Assembly (NCBI GenBank): GCA_021774445.1 | Contig: JAJFJA010000073.1 | Span: forward strand, 1 to 56,307 | Reading direction: 5' to 3' | DNA length: 56,307 bases | Source of the DNA: Alphaproteobacteria bacterium | GTDB taxonomy: Bacteria > Pseudomonadota > Alphaproteobacteria > UBA6615 | In this document: positions 1-8,615 of the stretch, in pieces | How the letters are laid out: every line of letters starts with the position of its first letter | Position numbering within the stretch: position 1 is the first letter of the stretch | Notes under the pieces: model-generated | Database searches by the model: none | Told to the model about the DNA's origin: nothing | The model's input: the letters and a program-made list of their open reading frames with translations, nothing else | Position numbers and translations under genes: made by a program

Positions 1-1441
1 GCTCAGCTACACGCCCGCCAAAAGCCATCGCGATTTTGCCGGTGCACCACTCCAGCGAGTAACTGAGCTTGTCGCGTTCCGGCAAACTCATGGTCACGCC
101 CAGCGCCCGTCCGCGCGGAATGATCGTCACCTTGTGCAGTGGATCGTTACCCGGAACAACGACGTTGACCAGCGCATGGCCCGCCTCGTGATAGGCCGTT
201 GCCAGCTTTTCTTCTTCCGTCATGGCCATTGAACGGCGCTCGGCGCCCATCATGACCTTGTCTTTGGAATCCTCAAACTCAGTCTGTGTCACAAGACGCT
301 TGTTCCGCCGTGCCGCAAGCAGAGCTGCCTCGTTGACCAAGTTGGCTAAGTCTGCACCCGAAAAACCAGGAGTGCCGCGTGCGATAACACGTGCGTCTAC
401 GTCTGGTGCAATAGGTATCTTGCGCATGTGAACTTTGAGGATCTTCTCGCGGCCGACGACGTCGGGATTGGGCACCACGACTTGCCGGTCGAAGCGGCCC
501 GGGCGCAGCAGCGCGGGATCGAGCACGTCGGGCCGGTTGGTGGCGGCGATCAGGATGACGCCTTCATTGGCCTCAAAGCCATCCATCTCGACCAGTAGCT
601 GGTTGAGGGTCTGCTCGCGCTCGTCATTGCCGCCGCCGAGACCGGCGCCGCGATGCCGACCCACGGCGTCGATTTCGTCGATGAAGATGATGCAAGGGGC
701 GTTCTTCTTGCCCTGTTCGAACATATCGCGGACGCGGCTGGCGCCGACGCCGACGAACATCTCGACGAAATCGGAACCGGAAATGGTGAAAAAGGGCACG
801 TTGGCCTCGCCGGCGATGGCGCGCGCCAACAGCGTCTTACCGGTGCCCGGCGGGCCGACAAGCAGCACGCCCTTGGGGATCTTGCCGCCAAGACGCTGGA
901 ATTTCTGGGGGTCGCGCAGGAACTCGACGACTTCCTCAAGCTCCTGCTTGGCCTCGTCGATACCGGCGACATCCTCGAAGGTAACGCGGCCGACCTTCTC
1001 GGTGAGCAATTTCGCCCGCGACTTGCCGAACCCCATGGCGCGGCCGCCGCCGGACTGCATCTGGCGCATGAAGAATATCCAGATGCCGATGAGGACGATG
1101 AAGGGCAGCCATTGGGCCATGATCACGATAAGCGGATGGACGCGGGAATCCTCCGGCGCGGCGGTGATGATGACCTGACGTTCGGACAGGAGGGGGATAA
1201 GACTGGCATCCTCGGGCGCATAGGTGCGAAAGGCGGATCCGGTGCGCAAATGTCCGGTGATGTCGCGGCCTTTGATGGTGACATCGTTGACCTGGCCGCT
1301 CTGGACATGACCAAGAAACTCGGAATAGGCCAGTTGTTGCTGCGCGCCGCGTTGGCTCGGCCCCTGGAACATATTGACCAGGACGACGACGAGCAGGGCA
1401 ATTATCACCCAAAGCGCCAGATTTCTGCCGAATGTATTCAC
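1..1441 (-). CDS. ftsH: ATP-dependent zinc metalloprotease FtsH (3' end cut off by window)
   Basis: Membrane-anchored AAA+ protease that degrades misfolded membrane proteins and short-lived regulators. Reading the minus strand gives an N-terminal membrane segment, a short periplasmic domain and a second membrane segment. The AAA module follows, with Walker A GPPGTGKT, Walker B FIDEID and the second region of homology ending RPGRFDR. The zinc site HEAGH is encoded near 173-190. About 480 residues are present and roughly 150 C-terminal ones lie beyond position 1. I chose a GTG start at 1441 because GGAGAGG sits just upstream and the resulting N-terminus (MNTFGRNLALW) matches the family. An in-frame ATG at 1456 lacks a good ribosome site. 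It lies 78 nt downstream of tilS, the common tilS-ftsH order. Confidence 0.97.
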   Translation of the reverse strand, partial: MNTFGRNLALWVIIALLVVVLVNMFQGPSQRGAQQQLAYSEFLGHVQSGQVNDVTIKGRDITGHLRTGSAFRTYAPEDASLIPLLSERQVIITAAPEDSRVHPLIVIMAQWLPFIVLIGIWIFFMRQMQSGGGRAMGFGKSRAKLLTEKVGRVTFEDVAGIDEAKQELEEVVEFLRDPQKFQRLGGKIPKGVLLVGPPGTGKTLLARAIAGEANVPFFTISGSDFVEMFVGVGASRVRDMFEQGKKNAPCIIFIDEIDAVGRHRGAGLGGGNDEREQTLNQLLVEMDGFEANEGVILIAATNRPDVLDPALLRPGRFDRQVVVPNPDVVGREKILKVHMRKIPIAPDVDARVIARGTPGFSGADLANLVNEAALLAARRNKRLVTQTEFEDSKDKVMMGAERRSMAMTEEEKLATAYHEAGHALVNVVVPGNDPLHKVTIIPRGRALGVTMSLPERDKLSYSLEWCTGKIAMAFGGRVAE

Positions 1442-1519
1442 CAAGCCTCTCCACATCCCGGTAGCGGTCTCCAGGACAGGCTACCGCGGTTAATCCTAAA
1501 AATAGGTTCAGCGCCTCTG

Positions 1520-2878
1520 TTAAACAATGGCGAACTGCGCGCTGGACAAGGGTTTTGTCGGCTGAAAAATAATATCCAGGTCGGAAAAACCGGCGTGGCG
1601 CCCGGCTGACGGCGCGATTCCCAGGTGTGGCACGGCCACGACCTGATCGCCGCGCCACAGGGCCGGCAGCCCCGCACGGACCGAAATCGGCAACTTTCTG
1701 CGCATCTGCGGCGTCGTCCGGTCGCTGATCCGGCGCCAACCTTGGCTGCCGAGGGCGGCAATGGACAGGCCGCGGGGCAGCCGTGGACCGGCGCGCACGC
1801 GAAACCGGCCGTCCCAATGGGCCGAGATTGCCGGCGAAAGGGGCAAGGGCGCGCCGATTGCGGCCGGCTCACGGCAGATCAAAACCTCTTGGCCGAGGGG
1901 GCTAAAGCGGCAACCGCCCAAGGTTCGCGCCTTGGCCGCCGGCCGGACCAAGCCCCGGTAGAGGCCCTGGACGCCCTCGGCGCGAGGCGGATAGGCCGAA
2001 CCCGACACTGTTGCGGCGCAACGACTCAGCACGCGCAGCGCGATTTCGGCCGGGGCGGCGGCAACGAGCGAGTGCTTGAGCCGGATAAAACCGGCCGGAT
2101 GCACGAGGACGGCCGCCGCAAGCAGCGAATCGACCTGGCCCTCCAGCGTCTGCCGGGCCTGACCCAGATGGCCGGTGGTCGCGGCGAGACGAGACACGGT
2201 CAGGCCATCTTCGCCGAGCGCGGGCAAAGCCGCCCGCAGGCGCGCCCGGGCCTGAGTCGGGTCGCGATTGCTCGGATCCTCGACCCATGGCTGACCACGC
2301 GCGGCCAAGGTCGCCCGCAGGCGGTCACGGGGCACACCAAGCAGCGGACGCAACAATCTGACCTGGCGACGTTCGACAATCGGCGCCATGGCCGCAAGGC
2401 CGTCGAGGCCGCTGCCACGACCGAGTCGCAGCAGCAGGGTCTCGGCCTGATCCTCGCGGTGATGGCCGACCAGCAGATGGAGCACACCTTGTTGCGCGCA
2501 CCAGTCTTCGAGCAAGGCGTAGCGGGCCGCGCGGGCCGCGGCGGCCACACCCTGCCGAGGCCGGGGACCCGCCCAAGGAAGGATTTGCGGCCGCAGGCGG
2601 TAGCGCGAGAGCCACGTCGCGACCTGCGCCGCCTCGCGCGCCGACTCGGCGCGTAAGCCGTGATCGACGATCAGAGTGGAAATTCTGCCCCCTTGGGCGG
2701 CCACCCAATCGCCGGCGAGGATGGCGAGCGCCACGCTATCGGCACCGCCGGAGGCGGCAATCGCTAGACGTGGCTTCGACTCGAACGGCCCGAGCGCCGC
2801 CATAAGGGTGGCGAACTCGGCGGCGGAGAGCGCTGCGGCGGGCTGGCGGGCGGGGCTAGCCGCACCCGAGTCGGGCAT
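1520..2878 (-). CDS. tilS: tRNA(Ile)-lysidine synthase TilS
   Basis: Attaches lysine to C34 of the CAU-anticodon tRNA-Ile so that it reads AUA; a cytoplasmic ATP-dependent enzyme. The PP-loop SGGADS is at residues 43-48 of a 452-residue protein, and family blocks such as VDHGLR and GHHREDQAET follow. The C-terminal third is less conserved. I chose the ATG at 2878 (MPDSGAAS), which overlaps the 3' end of cpoB by 23 nt. A longer frame reaches 2959 but would lie entirely inside cpoB with a composition unlike TilS. The overlap suggests translational coupling to the Tol-Pal operon upstream and to ftsH downstream. Confidence 0.95.
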   Translation of the reverse strand: MPDSGAASPARQPAAALSAAEFATLMAALGPFESKPRLAIAASGGADSVALAILAGDWVAAQGGRISTLIVDHGLRAESAREAAQVATWLSRYRLRPQILPWAGPRPRQGVAAAARAARYALLEDWCAQQGVLHLLVGHHREDQAETLLLRLGRGSGLDGLAAMAPIVERRQVRLLRPLLGVPRDRLRATLAARGQPWVEDPSNRDPTQARARLRAALPALGEDGLTVSRLAATTGHLGQARQTLEGQVDSLLAAAVLVHPAGFIRLKHSLVAAAPAEIALRVLSRCAATVSGSAYPPRAEGVQGLYRGLVRPAAKARTLGGCRFSPLGQEVLICREPAAIGAPLPLSPAISAHWDGRFRVRAGPRLPRGLSIAALGSQGWRRISDRTTPQMRRKLPISVRAGLPALWRGDQVVAVPHLGIAPSAGRHAGFSDLDIIFQPTKPLSSAQFAIV

Positions 2879-3908
2879 GCTCTCGCTCGGCGCGCTGGCG
2901 GATGTTGGCCGGCGCCTGGGGATACTCGTCGCTGAGCCGCGACAAGGTGATGCAAGCATCGTCGGTGCGGTCGAGATTGGCCAAGGCGAGACCGAGCTTC
3001 AGCAAATTGTCGGGCGCCTTACCGCTGGCCGGGAAATTTTGATAGCCCTCGGCGAAGGCCCGCGCCGCCTCGAGATAATTCTCGCGTACGTAATAGGTCT
3101 CACCGAGCCAATATTGGGCATTGCCGACGAGCTCGGAGTCGGGATTGACATCGATGAAGGCCCGAAAGGCCTGCTCGGCGCTGTCGAAATCACGGCGCAT
3201 CAGGAACGAGCGGGCGTAGTTGTATTGATCCGCCGGGGCGCCCTCGGGGAGACTGACAGCGCCGGTCGCGGGACCGGCGGAAGCCTCTTGCACCGCCGGC
3301 AGCGGGGTCGAGGTCGTCGTTGTTTCAACCGTCGAGGGGTCGATGCCGGCCGCCCTGAGCTGGCTCTCATCCAGCGTGCCGATAGTTTCTACGGTCGAAA
3401 ATGTGCCGGATTCCGGTGCGGCGACCGGAACATTTGTGCCCGGCTCCAAGGCGATGAGCGACTGACCGGCGCCGTCGCCGCCGGCGTCGGCGTCGGCAAC
3501 GGGCGTGCCGCCCTGCTCGAGGGTGCGCAGGCGGAAATCCACGTCGGCGACGAGTTTGTCCAGCCGCGTCGACACTTGGCGAAGCTCGAAGGTCGCGCGC
3601 TCTACCTGACCCGTCAGGGTGCGGAGCGCATCCTCGAATTGATCGATGCGAACTTGCATCTGCGACGCGGCGGCGTTGTTAAAACCGGAGTCCTGCAGGG
3701 GCGCCGGCGTCGTGTTCTGGGGTGGCGGGTCACCGCGATAGACCGTGCGTTCCAGCGACAGGAGCTGACGCTCAAGCCGGGAAAGCGTGTCCGCCAGGCT
3801 GCCGGCGTCCTGAGCCAACGCACCTGTTGGCCCGGCAACCGTCGCCAAAGCGAGCACGGCCGCGGTGGCAACCCAAAGAGCCGGAGAGCTTCGTTGAAAC
3901 CGAGACAT
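2856..3908 (-). CDS. cpoB: Cell division coordinator CpoB (YbgF), periplasmic TPR protein
   Basis: Periplasmic protein encoded at the end of Tol-Pal operons. In E. coli it links peptidoglycan synthesis to Tol-driven outer-membrane constriction. The 350-residue product has a signal peptide ending near residue 33 (ALAQ), then an N-terminal coiled coil (about 35-130, heptads around LSRLERQLLSLERTV). A low-complexity Thr/Pro/Ala linker leads to tetratricopeptide repeats from about residue 225 (NYARSFLMRRDFDSAEQAF and following). It lies 118 nt after pal, separated by a strong hairpin. Confidence 0.93.
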   Translation of the reverse strand: MSRFQRSSPALWVATAAVLALATVAGPTGALAQDAGSLADTLSRLERQLLSLERTVYRGDPPPQNTTPAPLQDSGFNNAAASQMQVRIDQFEDALRTLTGQVERATFELRQVSTRLDKLVADVDFRLRTLEQGGTPVADADAGGDGAGQSLIALEPGTNVPVAAPESGTFSTVETIGTLDESQLRAAGIDPSTVETTTTSTPLPAVQEASAGPATGAVSLPEGAPADQYNYARSFLMRRDFDSAEQAFRAFIDVNPDSELVGNAQYWLGETYYVRENYLEAARAFAEGYQNFPASGKAPDNLLKLGLALANLDRTDDACITLSRLSDEYPQAPANIRQRAEREHARLGCG

Positions 3909-3974
3909 GCTGGTTCATCCCTGATGCGCAACTGCCCAATCAACAACTATATCAGTTTTTTCGGGCAAAACTAA

Positions 3975-4004
3975 GGCGCCCGTCCGGCGATGCGGACGGG
4001 CGCC
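3975..4004 (-). terminator. Strong hairpin between pal and cpoB
   Basis: A perfect 12-bp stem (GGCGCCCGTCCG at 3975-3986, its complement at 3993-4004) with the 6-nt loop GCGATG. On the minus strand it is followed by TTAGTTTTG, a weak U tract. It lies between pal and cpoB in the direction of transcription. It may act as a partial terminator or mRNA stabiliser that keeps pal levels above cpoB. Confidence 0.6.
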
Positions 4005-4026
4005 CTCGTTCGTTCGCTCAGGCCGC

Positions 4027-4548
4027 TCAGTTGACGATCATCACCGAACGGCGATTCTGCGCGTAAGCCGTGTCGGTAGAACCGATCACCGCCGGCCGCT
4101 CTTTGCCGAAACTGACAACCTTGAGGCGATTGGGATCGATGCCGAGCGAGACCATGTACTCGCGCGCGGCGTTCGCCCGACGCTCGCCAAGAGCGAGGTT
4201 GTACTCGCGCGTGCCACGCTCATCAGCGTGACCTTCGAGGGTCACCGTTACGGCGGGATAAGTTTTAAGCCAAGCCGACCAACGCTCAACCGATCCGCGC
4301 GACTCGGGCTTTAAACTGAATTTGTCAAAATCGAAGAAGACTCGATCGCCAACATTGGCAACCAAATCCGCCTGACTGCCGGGCTCGGGACCCGTTGCTC
4401 GCGAGACCTGCGGCTCGGGAGCGGACTGCGTCGCCGCGGGCGTATCCGCCGCGCCGCTCGAACCCGAGTCGGCCGCCTCTTCGGACGCCGTCGAGCAGGC
4501 GGCGAGAACGAATGCCGCCACAATCATGATGGGAAGGTTCAGTCGCAT
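4027..4548 (-). CDS. pal: Peptidoglycan-associated lipoprotein Pal
   Basis: Outer-membrane lipoprotein that binds peptidoglycan and TolB and completes the Tol-Pal system. The 173-residue product has a lipobox with its cysteine at residue 18 (VLAAC), a Ser/Ala/Pro linker, and an OmpA-type domain with FDFDKFSLKPES and EGHADERGTREYN. The start is the ATG at 4548, with AAGGAG eight bases upstream. The longer frame to 4626 has no lipoprotein signal. It is the sixth gene of the Tol cluster, 174 nt after tolB. Confidence 0.97.
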   Translation of the reverse strand: MRLNLPIMIVAAFVLAACSTASEEAADSGSSGAADTPAATQSAPEPQVSRATGPEPGSQADLVANVGDRVFFDFDKFSLKPESRGSVERWSAWLKTYPAVTVTLEGHADERGTREYNLALGERRANAAREYMVSLGIDPNRLKVVSFGKERPAVIGSTDTAYAQNRRSVMIVN

Positions 4549-4722
4549 CGATGACTCCTTAACCGTTGGCTCGGAGGAAGACCACGGGACATTTGTTGTG
4601 AGTTTGCACCCATTACGTGTGGGCATTCGGCCCCCCCGGCCAGTTGGTACGCCCCGTACCGTCTAGCCGCGCCGAATATACTGCGCCCGAATCCCTGTTG
4701 CAAGAGTTCGACCACGGCGGAA

Positions 4723-6063
4723 TCACTGTATTAGCGGAGACCATGCCGGGTCGGAGCCGTCAAGCGGCGTGATCACTTCATGCTCGTTGAATCCCGTCAG
4801 GTCAATGGAAAATAATCGGCTGGTGCTGCCCTTGCCGGCGGCGTCGGACGGGGTCTGACGATAGAACATCAGGACACGACCGTTCGGCGACCAGGTTGGC
4901 CCTTCAACAAGGAAACCGTTAGTCAGCAAGCGTTCGCCGCTGCCGTCGGTACGCATTACACCGATGTGAAACGACCCTTCGTGGATCTTGGTGAAGGCGA
5001 TCAGATCACCGCGCGGCGACCAGACCGGGGTGCCGTAGCGGCCCTGCCCGAAACTGATGCGCTGCACGTTGCTGCCGTCGCCCGCCATAATATAAAGTTG
5101 CTGACTGCCACCGCGGTCGGACTCAAAAACGACACGGCGACCGTCGGGCGAAAAACTCGGCGCGGTGTCGATGGCAGGATTCTTGGTCAGGCGCCGCTCC
5201 TGCCGGGTGCGCAGGTCCATGACATAGATGTCGGTGTTGCCCTGCTGCGCAAGACTCATGATGACACTGTTGCCGTCCGGGGAGAAACGCGGCGCGAAGG
5301 TCATGCCGGGGAAATCGCCAAGCACTTCCTGTTCGCCGGTATTGATGTTGAACAAATACACGCGCGGCTGGTCGTCGACGTAGGAGAGATAAGTGATCTC
5401 CTGAGTCGTCGTCGAGAAGCGCGGCGTCAGGACGAGATCGCGCCCTTCGGTCAAGAACTGATGGCGGGCGCCGTCGGAGTCCATGATCGACAAGCGCTTG
5501 ATGCGGGCGTCCGGCGGGCCAGTTTCGGAGATGTAGACGACTCGGCTGTCGAAATAACCGGTCTCCCCGGTAATGCGTTCATAGATCTCGTCGGAGATCT
5601 TGTGGGCGATGGCGCGCCAGTTCTCCTGCGGCGTGGTCAGACTAATGCCGGTCAGGGCCTGCTGAGAAAAAACATCCCACAGGCGGAACTCGACACGGAG
5701 CTGCCCGTCGGCCGGGATATCGGCCTGTCCGACGACCAAGGCCTGGGCGTTGAGCACCCGCCAGTTGTTGAAATTGGGCTGTACGAACAAGCCGGCCGGC
5801 CGCTCGATAAAAGCGCGCGGATCGACGGCGCGGAACAAACCCGACCGCTCCAGATCCGCGGTGACGACCGCGGCAACATCCTTGGCGAACCGGGCGGCTT
5901 CCGGTCTGGCTTCGATGAAACTCGGGATGGCAATCGGCAACGGTTCGACATTGCCGCGGGTGATGTCGATCACCAACTCGGCGCGGGCCATACCGACCCC
6001 TTGGAGGGCCGACAACAACAGCGCGAGAGTTAGCGTGCGATAAGCTCGTGCGAACGTTTTCAT
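4723..6063 (-). CDS. tolB: Tol-Pal system beta-propeller protein TolB
   Basis: Periplasmic protein that shuttles between Pal and TolA. The 446-residue product has a signal peptide (cleavage near GMARA-E, about residue 28), an N-terminal alpha/beta domain, then a C-terminal WD40-like propeller. Repeated blade motifs include FAPRFSPDGNSV, TAPSFSPDGRRVVF and TPVWSPRGDLIAF. Its ATG overlaps the tolA stop codon (ATGA, 6060-6063), so translation is coupled. Full length, no oddities. Confidence 0.98.
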   Translation of the reverse strand: MKTFARAYRTLTLALLLSALQGVGMARAELVIDITRGNVEPLPIAIPSFIEARPEAARFAKDVAAVVTADLERSGLFRAVDPRAFIERPAGLFVQPNFNNWRVLNAQALVVGQADIPADGQLRVEFRLWDVFSQQALTGISLTTPQENWRAIAHKISDEIYERITGETGYFDSRVVYISETGPPDARIKRLSIMDSDGARHQFLTEGRDLVLTPRFSTTTQEITYLSYVDDQPRVYLFNINTGEQEVLGDFPGMTFAPRFSPDGNSVIMSLAQQGNTDIYVMDLRTRQERRLTKNPAIDTAPSFSPDGRRVVFESDRGGSQQLYIMAGDGSNVQRISFGQGRYGTPVWSPRGDLIAFTKIHEGSFHIGVMRTDGSGERLLTNGFLVEGPTWSPNGRVLMFYRQTPSDAAGKGSTSRLFSIDLTGFNEHEVITPLDGSDPAWSPLIQ

Positions 6064-6953
6064 CTGTAGCCCAACATTTCTCTGGGGTCGAAGTTCAAGG
6101 TAATGTCCTTCCAGGCTTCATATTTGTCGACCGGAAGCGCGAAGCTATTGCAGCGGTCGTTCAGAACGGCACGTCGAGCGCTTTCAGCGGCAGCCTGGTA
6201 GAACCGGTCGACCGACGCACGACCAGAACGCTGCACCCTGGCAGTGCGGACCTGGCCGGTGGGATCAAGCTGCAGCGTCAAGGTTACCACGAGATTGTCC
6301 GCCTCCAGTGCACCGACCGGCGGGTTCCAGCATGGCTCGATACTGCGGCGAATGATCTCACGATAGGCATCGATTTCGGCGATCGTCGGTTCGGCGCGAC
6401 TTTTGACCGGCTGCGCCGGGGTCCGCGGTCCCTCCGCCTTCGCGGTCTTGACGGTCTTGGTCTTCGGGGCCGGGGCCTCGCTGTCTTTAGCAGCCAAATC
6501 CTTCAGCACCGTGCTGAAGTCCCGACGCACCGGCGGCTTGGGTTTGGAGCGCGGCTTGGCCTGCACCGACGGCTCCGGCTTCGGGGTCACCGCCGGCTCC
6601 GGCGTCGGTTCGGGTTCCGGCTCAGGTTCCGGGGCAGGCTCGGGCTCCGGCGGCAGTGCGGCGATTTCGGGCTCCGGTTCCGGCTCGGGCTCGGGCTCGG
6701 GAGGCGGCGGCAGGGGTTCGGGGGGCGGCGGTGGCGCCGCCGGTTCAGGCTCCGGTTCGGGTTCGGGCTCCGCTTCCGGTTCCGGCGTGGTCTCCTCCGG
6801 CGCGGTGGTGATCGCGGCGATAGAAACCAATTCGATCGGGATAATCGTGGCCGACACCGGCGGACCGGTGAACAGCTCACTTAGCCCGAAATGGGCCACT
6901 AAAAAGAGCGATCCATGCAAGGCCGCCGAGAGGATGCTGCTGTTGCGCATCAT
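6060..6953 (-). CDS. tolA: TolA, energy-transducing envelope protein
   Basis: Inner-membrane protein spanning the periplasm and linking the TolQR motor to TolB/Pal. In 297 residues it has one N-terminal membrane helix (about 8-28), a long Pro/Glu-rich domain (about 50-130) of repeated Pro-Glu dipeptides, a basic Lys/Pro stretch, and a C-terminal globular TonB/TolA-like domain (about 195-297, around RRSIEPCWNPPVG). The E. coli protein instead uses an Ala/Lys-rich helix in the middle. The Pro-Glu rod is a different solution for crossing the periplasm. It follows tolR by 3 nt and overlaps tolB by 4 nt. Confidence 0.92.
   Translation of the reverse strand: MMRNSSILSAALHGSLFLVAHFGLSELFTGPPVSATIIPIELVSIAAITTAPEETTPEPEAEPEPEPEPEPAAPPPPPEPLPPPPEPEPEPEPEPEIAALPPEPEPAPEPEPEPEPTPEPAVTPKPEPSVQAKPRSKPKPPVRRDFSTVLKDLAAKDSEAPAPKTKTVKTAKAEGPRTPAQPVKSRAEPTIAEIDAYREIIRRSIEPCWNPPVGALEADNLVVTLTLQLDPTGQVRTARVQRSGRASVDRFYQAAAESARRAVLNDRCNSFALPVDKYEAWKDITLNFDPREMLGYR
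6598..6800 (-). repeat. Low-complexity Pro-Glu codon repeat inside tolA
   Basis: Imperfect tandem hexamers of the type GGCTCC/GGTTCC (plus strand) encode runs of Pro-Glu in the TolA rod. Unit number is likely to vary between strains by slippage. No spacers, so this is not a CRISPR array. Confidence 0.85.
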
Positions 6954-6956
6954 CGC

Positions 6957-7403
6957 CTATTGCTGCGTCGTCCCGACCGGCGGGTTTTCGGCGATCAGTG
7001 CCACCTTGGCGAAACCGGCCTGGTTGACCAAGCCCATGACCTCCATAACGCGGCCGTAATTGATGTCGCGGTCGCCGCGCACAAAGACCCGGACGTCGTT
7101 GTTGGTCTCGGAGACCGCGATCAAGCGCGGCACGAGCACGGTCTGCTCAATCTCAGCGTCCTGAAGATAAATGCGGCCCTCCTTGTCAACGGTGATGACG
7201 AGAGGTTCTCGTTCCTGATTGATCGGTCCGACCGTCGCTTCCGGCAGATCGATGGGGACACCAACCGTCAGTAATGGTGCAGCGATCATGAATATGACCA
7301 CCAAGACCAACATTACGTCGACAAATGGGGCGACATTAATGTCGTTGACCGGGCCGCGACGGGCGCGGACGAAGCGGCTACGCGATGATTTCCGCAGCGC
7401 CAT
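6957..7403 (-). CDS. tolR: TolR, ExbD-family proton-channel subunit
   Basis: Inner-membrane subunit that forms the TolQR proton channel and binds peptidoglycan when energised. The product is 148 residues with one membrane helix after a basic N-terminus. The conserved aspartate is D29, in the motif NVAPFVDVMLVLVVIF, and should carry the transported proton. The periplasmic domain fills the rest. It is 3 nt downstream of tolQ and 3 nt upstream of tolA. Confidence 0.96.
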   Translation of the reverse strand: MALRKSSRSRFVRARRGPVNDINVAPFVDVMLVLVVIFMIAAPLLTVGVPIDLPEATVGPINQEREPLVITVDKEGRIYLQDAEIEQTVLVPRLIAVSETNNDVRVFVRGDRDINYGRVMEVMGLVNQAGFAKVALIAENPPVGTTQQ

Positions 7404-7406
7404 GGC

Positions 7407-8138
7407 TCAGGCCTTCTCTTCGAGTTGGCGCGACAGGATGGCACTGAACTCGGAGCCAAAGCCCTCCAGCCGTTGAGAGTAGCGGGCAAGATCGGCGCTG
7501 AATTTGTTGTAAGCGGCAACCGCCGGCACGGCGACGATGAGGCCCATGGCCGTGGTGAACAGGGCCTCGGCAAGACCCGGTGCGACGACGGCCAGGTTGG
7601 TGTCCTTGGCCAGGGCGATGGCCTGGAAACTATTCATGATGCCCCAAACGGTGCCGAACAGACCAATGAAGGGTGCGGTGGCGCCGGCCGACGCGAGGAA
7701 AACGAGATAGCGCTCCACGCGTTCGACCTCGCGTGCCATGGTGACATCCATGACGCGTTCGATACGCTCCTGCAGACTGGCGCGCATGCGTTCGGTCGAG
7801 GCGAGGCCACGCGACGAGGAGCGCCGCCACTCGCCCATGGCCGCGGAGAACACCGCGGCCATCGGATCGAGGGGTGAGTTGCCGACGCGATCATAGAGAT
7901 CGTCAAGGGAGCCGCCGGCCCAAAAGCTATCCTCGAAATCAGCCGCCTGCCCCCAAAGGCGGCGCAAACGCAGCGATTTGTCGATGATGACCGTCCAAGA
8001 CCAGAACGATGCCGCGAACAGGATGATCATCACCAACTTGATGACAACGTCGGAACGCAGGAACAGGCCCCAGACCGAGAAATCCGCGACCAATGCCGTA
8101 CCGCCGAAAGCAACCGATTCAATAACGTTTGTTTCCAT
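7407..8138 (-). CDS. tolQ: TolQ, MotA/ExbB-family proton-channel subunit
   Basis: Inner-membrane subunit of the TolQR motor. It has 243 residues and three membrane segments: one N-terminal (near VIKLVMIILFAASFW) and two C-terminal, around SAGATAPFIGLFGTVWGIM and the following helix. The cytoplasmic loop between them is about 90 residues. The family signature GLFGTVWGIM is intact. It lies 9 nt after ybgC, the canonical ybgC-tolQRAB-pal-cpoB order. Confidence 0.97.
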   Translation of the reverse strand: METNVIESVAFGGTALVADFSVWGLFLRSDVVIKLVMIILFAASFWSWTVIIDKSLRLRRLWGQAADFEDSFWAGGSLDDLYDRVGNSPLDPMAAVFSAAMGEWRRSSSRGLASTERMRASLQERIERVMDVTMAREVERVERYLVFLASAGATAPFIGLFGTVWGIMNSFQAIALAKDTNLAVVAPGLAEALFTTAMGLIVAVPAVAAYNKFSADLARYSQRLEGFGSEFSAILSRQLEEKA

Positions 8139-8147
8139 ATCCGTTCC

Positions 8148-8615
8148 CTAATGCGCAGACGCGTCTTGGTTCTCTGCCGCCAGCTCAGCCAAAACCGTAT
8201 GGACCGGTGACGGCAAACGTGCCGGCCGGCCGGCGCGGTTGACGCAAGCCAAGCGAATGTCGACCTGAGCCAGCGCGTCACCGTCGCGCTGAACGATCTG
8301 GCGACCGACCAGGCTGGCCCCGCCGACTCTGGTCATCACGCTGCTGACCTCAATCGCATCATCAAGCCGAGCCGGACTGATATAGTCGATAACGCAGTGG
8401 CGCACAGCGAATGCCAGCCCCGCTTCGGCCATGAGGCGATTGTGATCGACACCGCGGCAACGCAGCATTTCGGTGCGGCCGCGCTCCGCGAACCTCAGGT
8501 AGTTCGCGTAGTAGACAATGCCAGCAGAATCGGTGTCCTCGTAATAGATCCGCAGCGGCAAGATATGGGTGCGACCGCGGAAGTAACCGTTCGTCGGGGT
8601 CGTCGGCTCAGGCAT
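8148..8615 (-). CDS. ybgC: Acyl-CoA thioesterase YbgC (hotdog fold)
   Basis: Hotdog-fold thioesterase of the Tol-Pal operon, acting on acyl-CoA or acyl-ACP in the cytoplasm. The 155-residue product carries the 4HBT signature YEDTDSAGIVYYANYLRF with the catalytic Asp near its N-terminus. I chose the ATG at 8615 (MPEPTTP), which overlaps the ruvB stop by 8 nt. The longer frame to 8681 would add 22 residues with no family similarity. The overlap joins the ruv and tol genes into one transcript unit. Confidence 0.93.
   Translation of the reverse strand: MPEPTTPTNGYFRGRTHILPLRIYYEDTDSAGIVYYANYLRFAERGRTEMLRCRGVDHNRLMAEAGLAFAVRHCVIDYISPARLDDAIEVSSVMTRVGGASLVGRQIVQRDGDALAQVDIRLACVNRAGRPARLPSPVHTVLAELAAENQDASAH

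Noticed and set aside
4966..6033. A 355-codon open frame on the plus strand opposite tolB
   Set aside because: GC-rich coding DNA leaves long open frames on the opposite strand. The product is Arg/Asp/Gly-rich with no family match, and tolB on the other strand is unmistakable.
6598..6800. Short tandem repeats in tolA considered as a CRISPR array
   Set aside because: The repeats are contiguous hexamers in frame with Pro-Glu codons, with no spacers.
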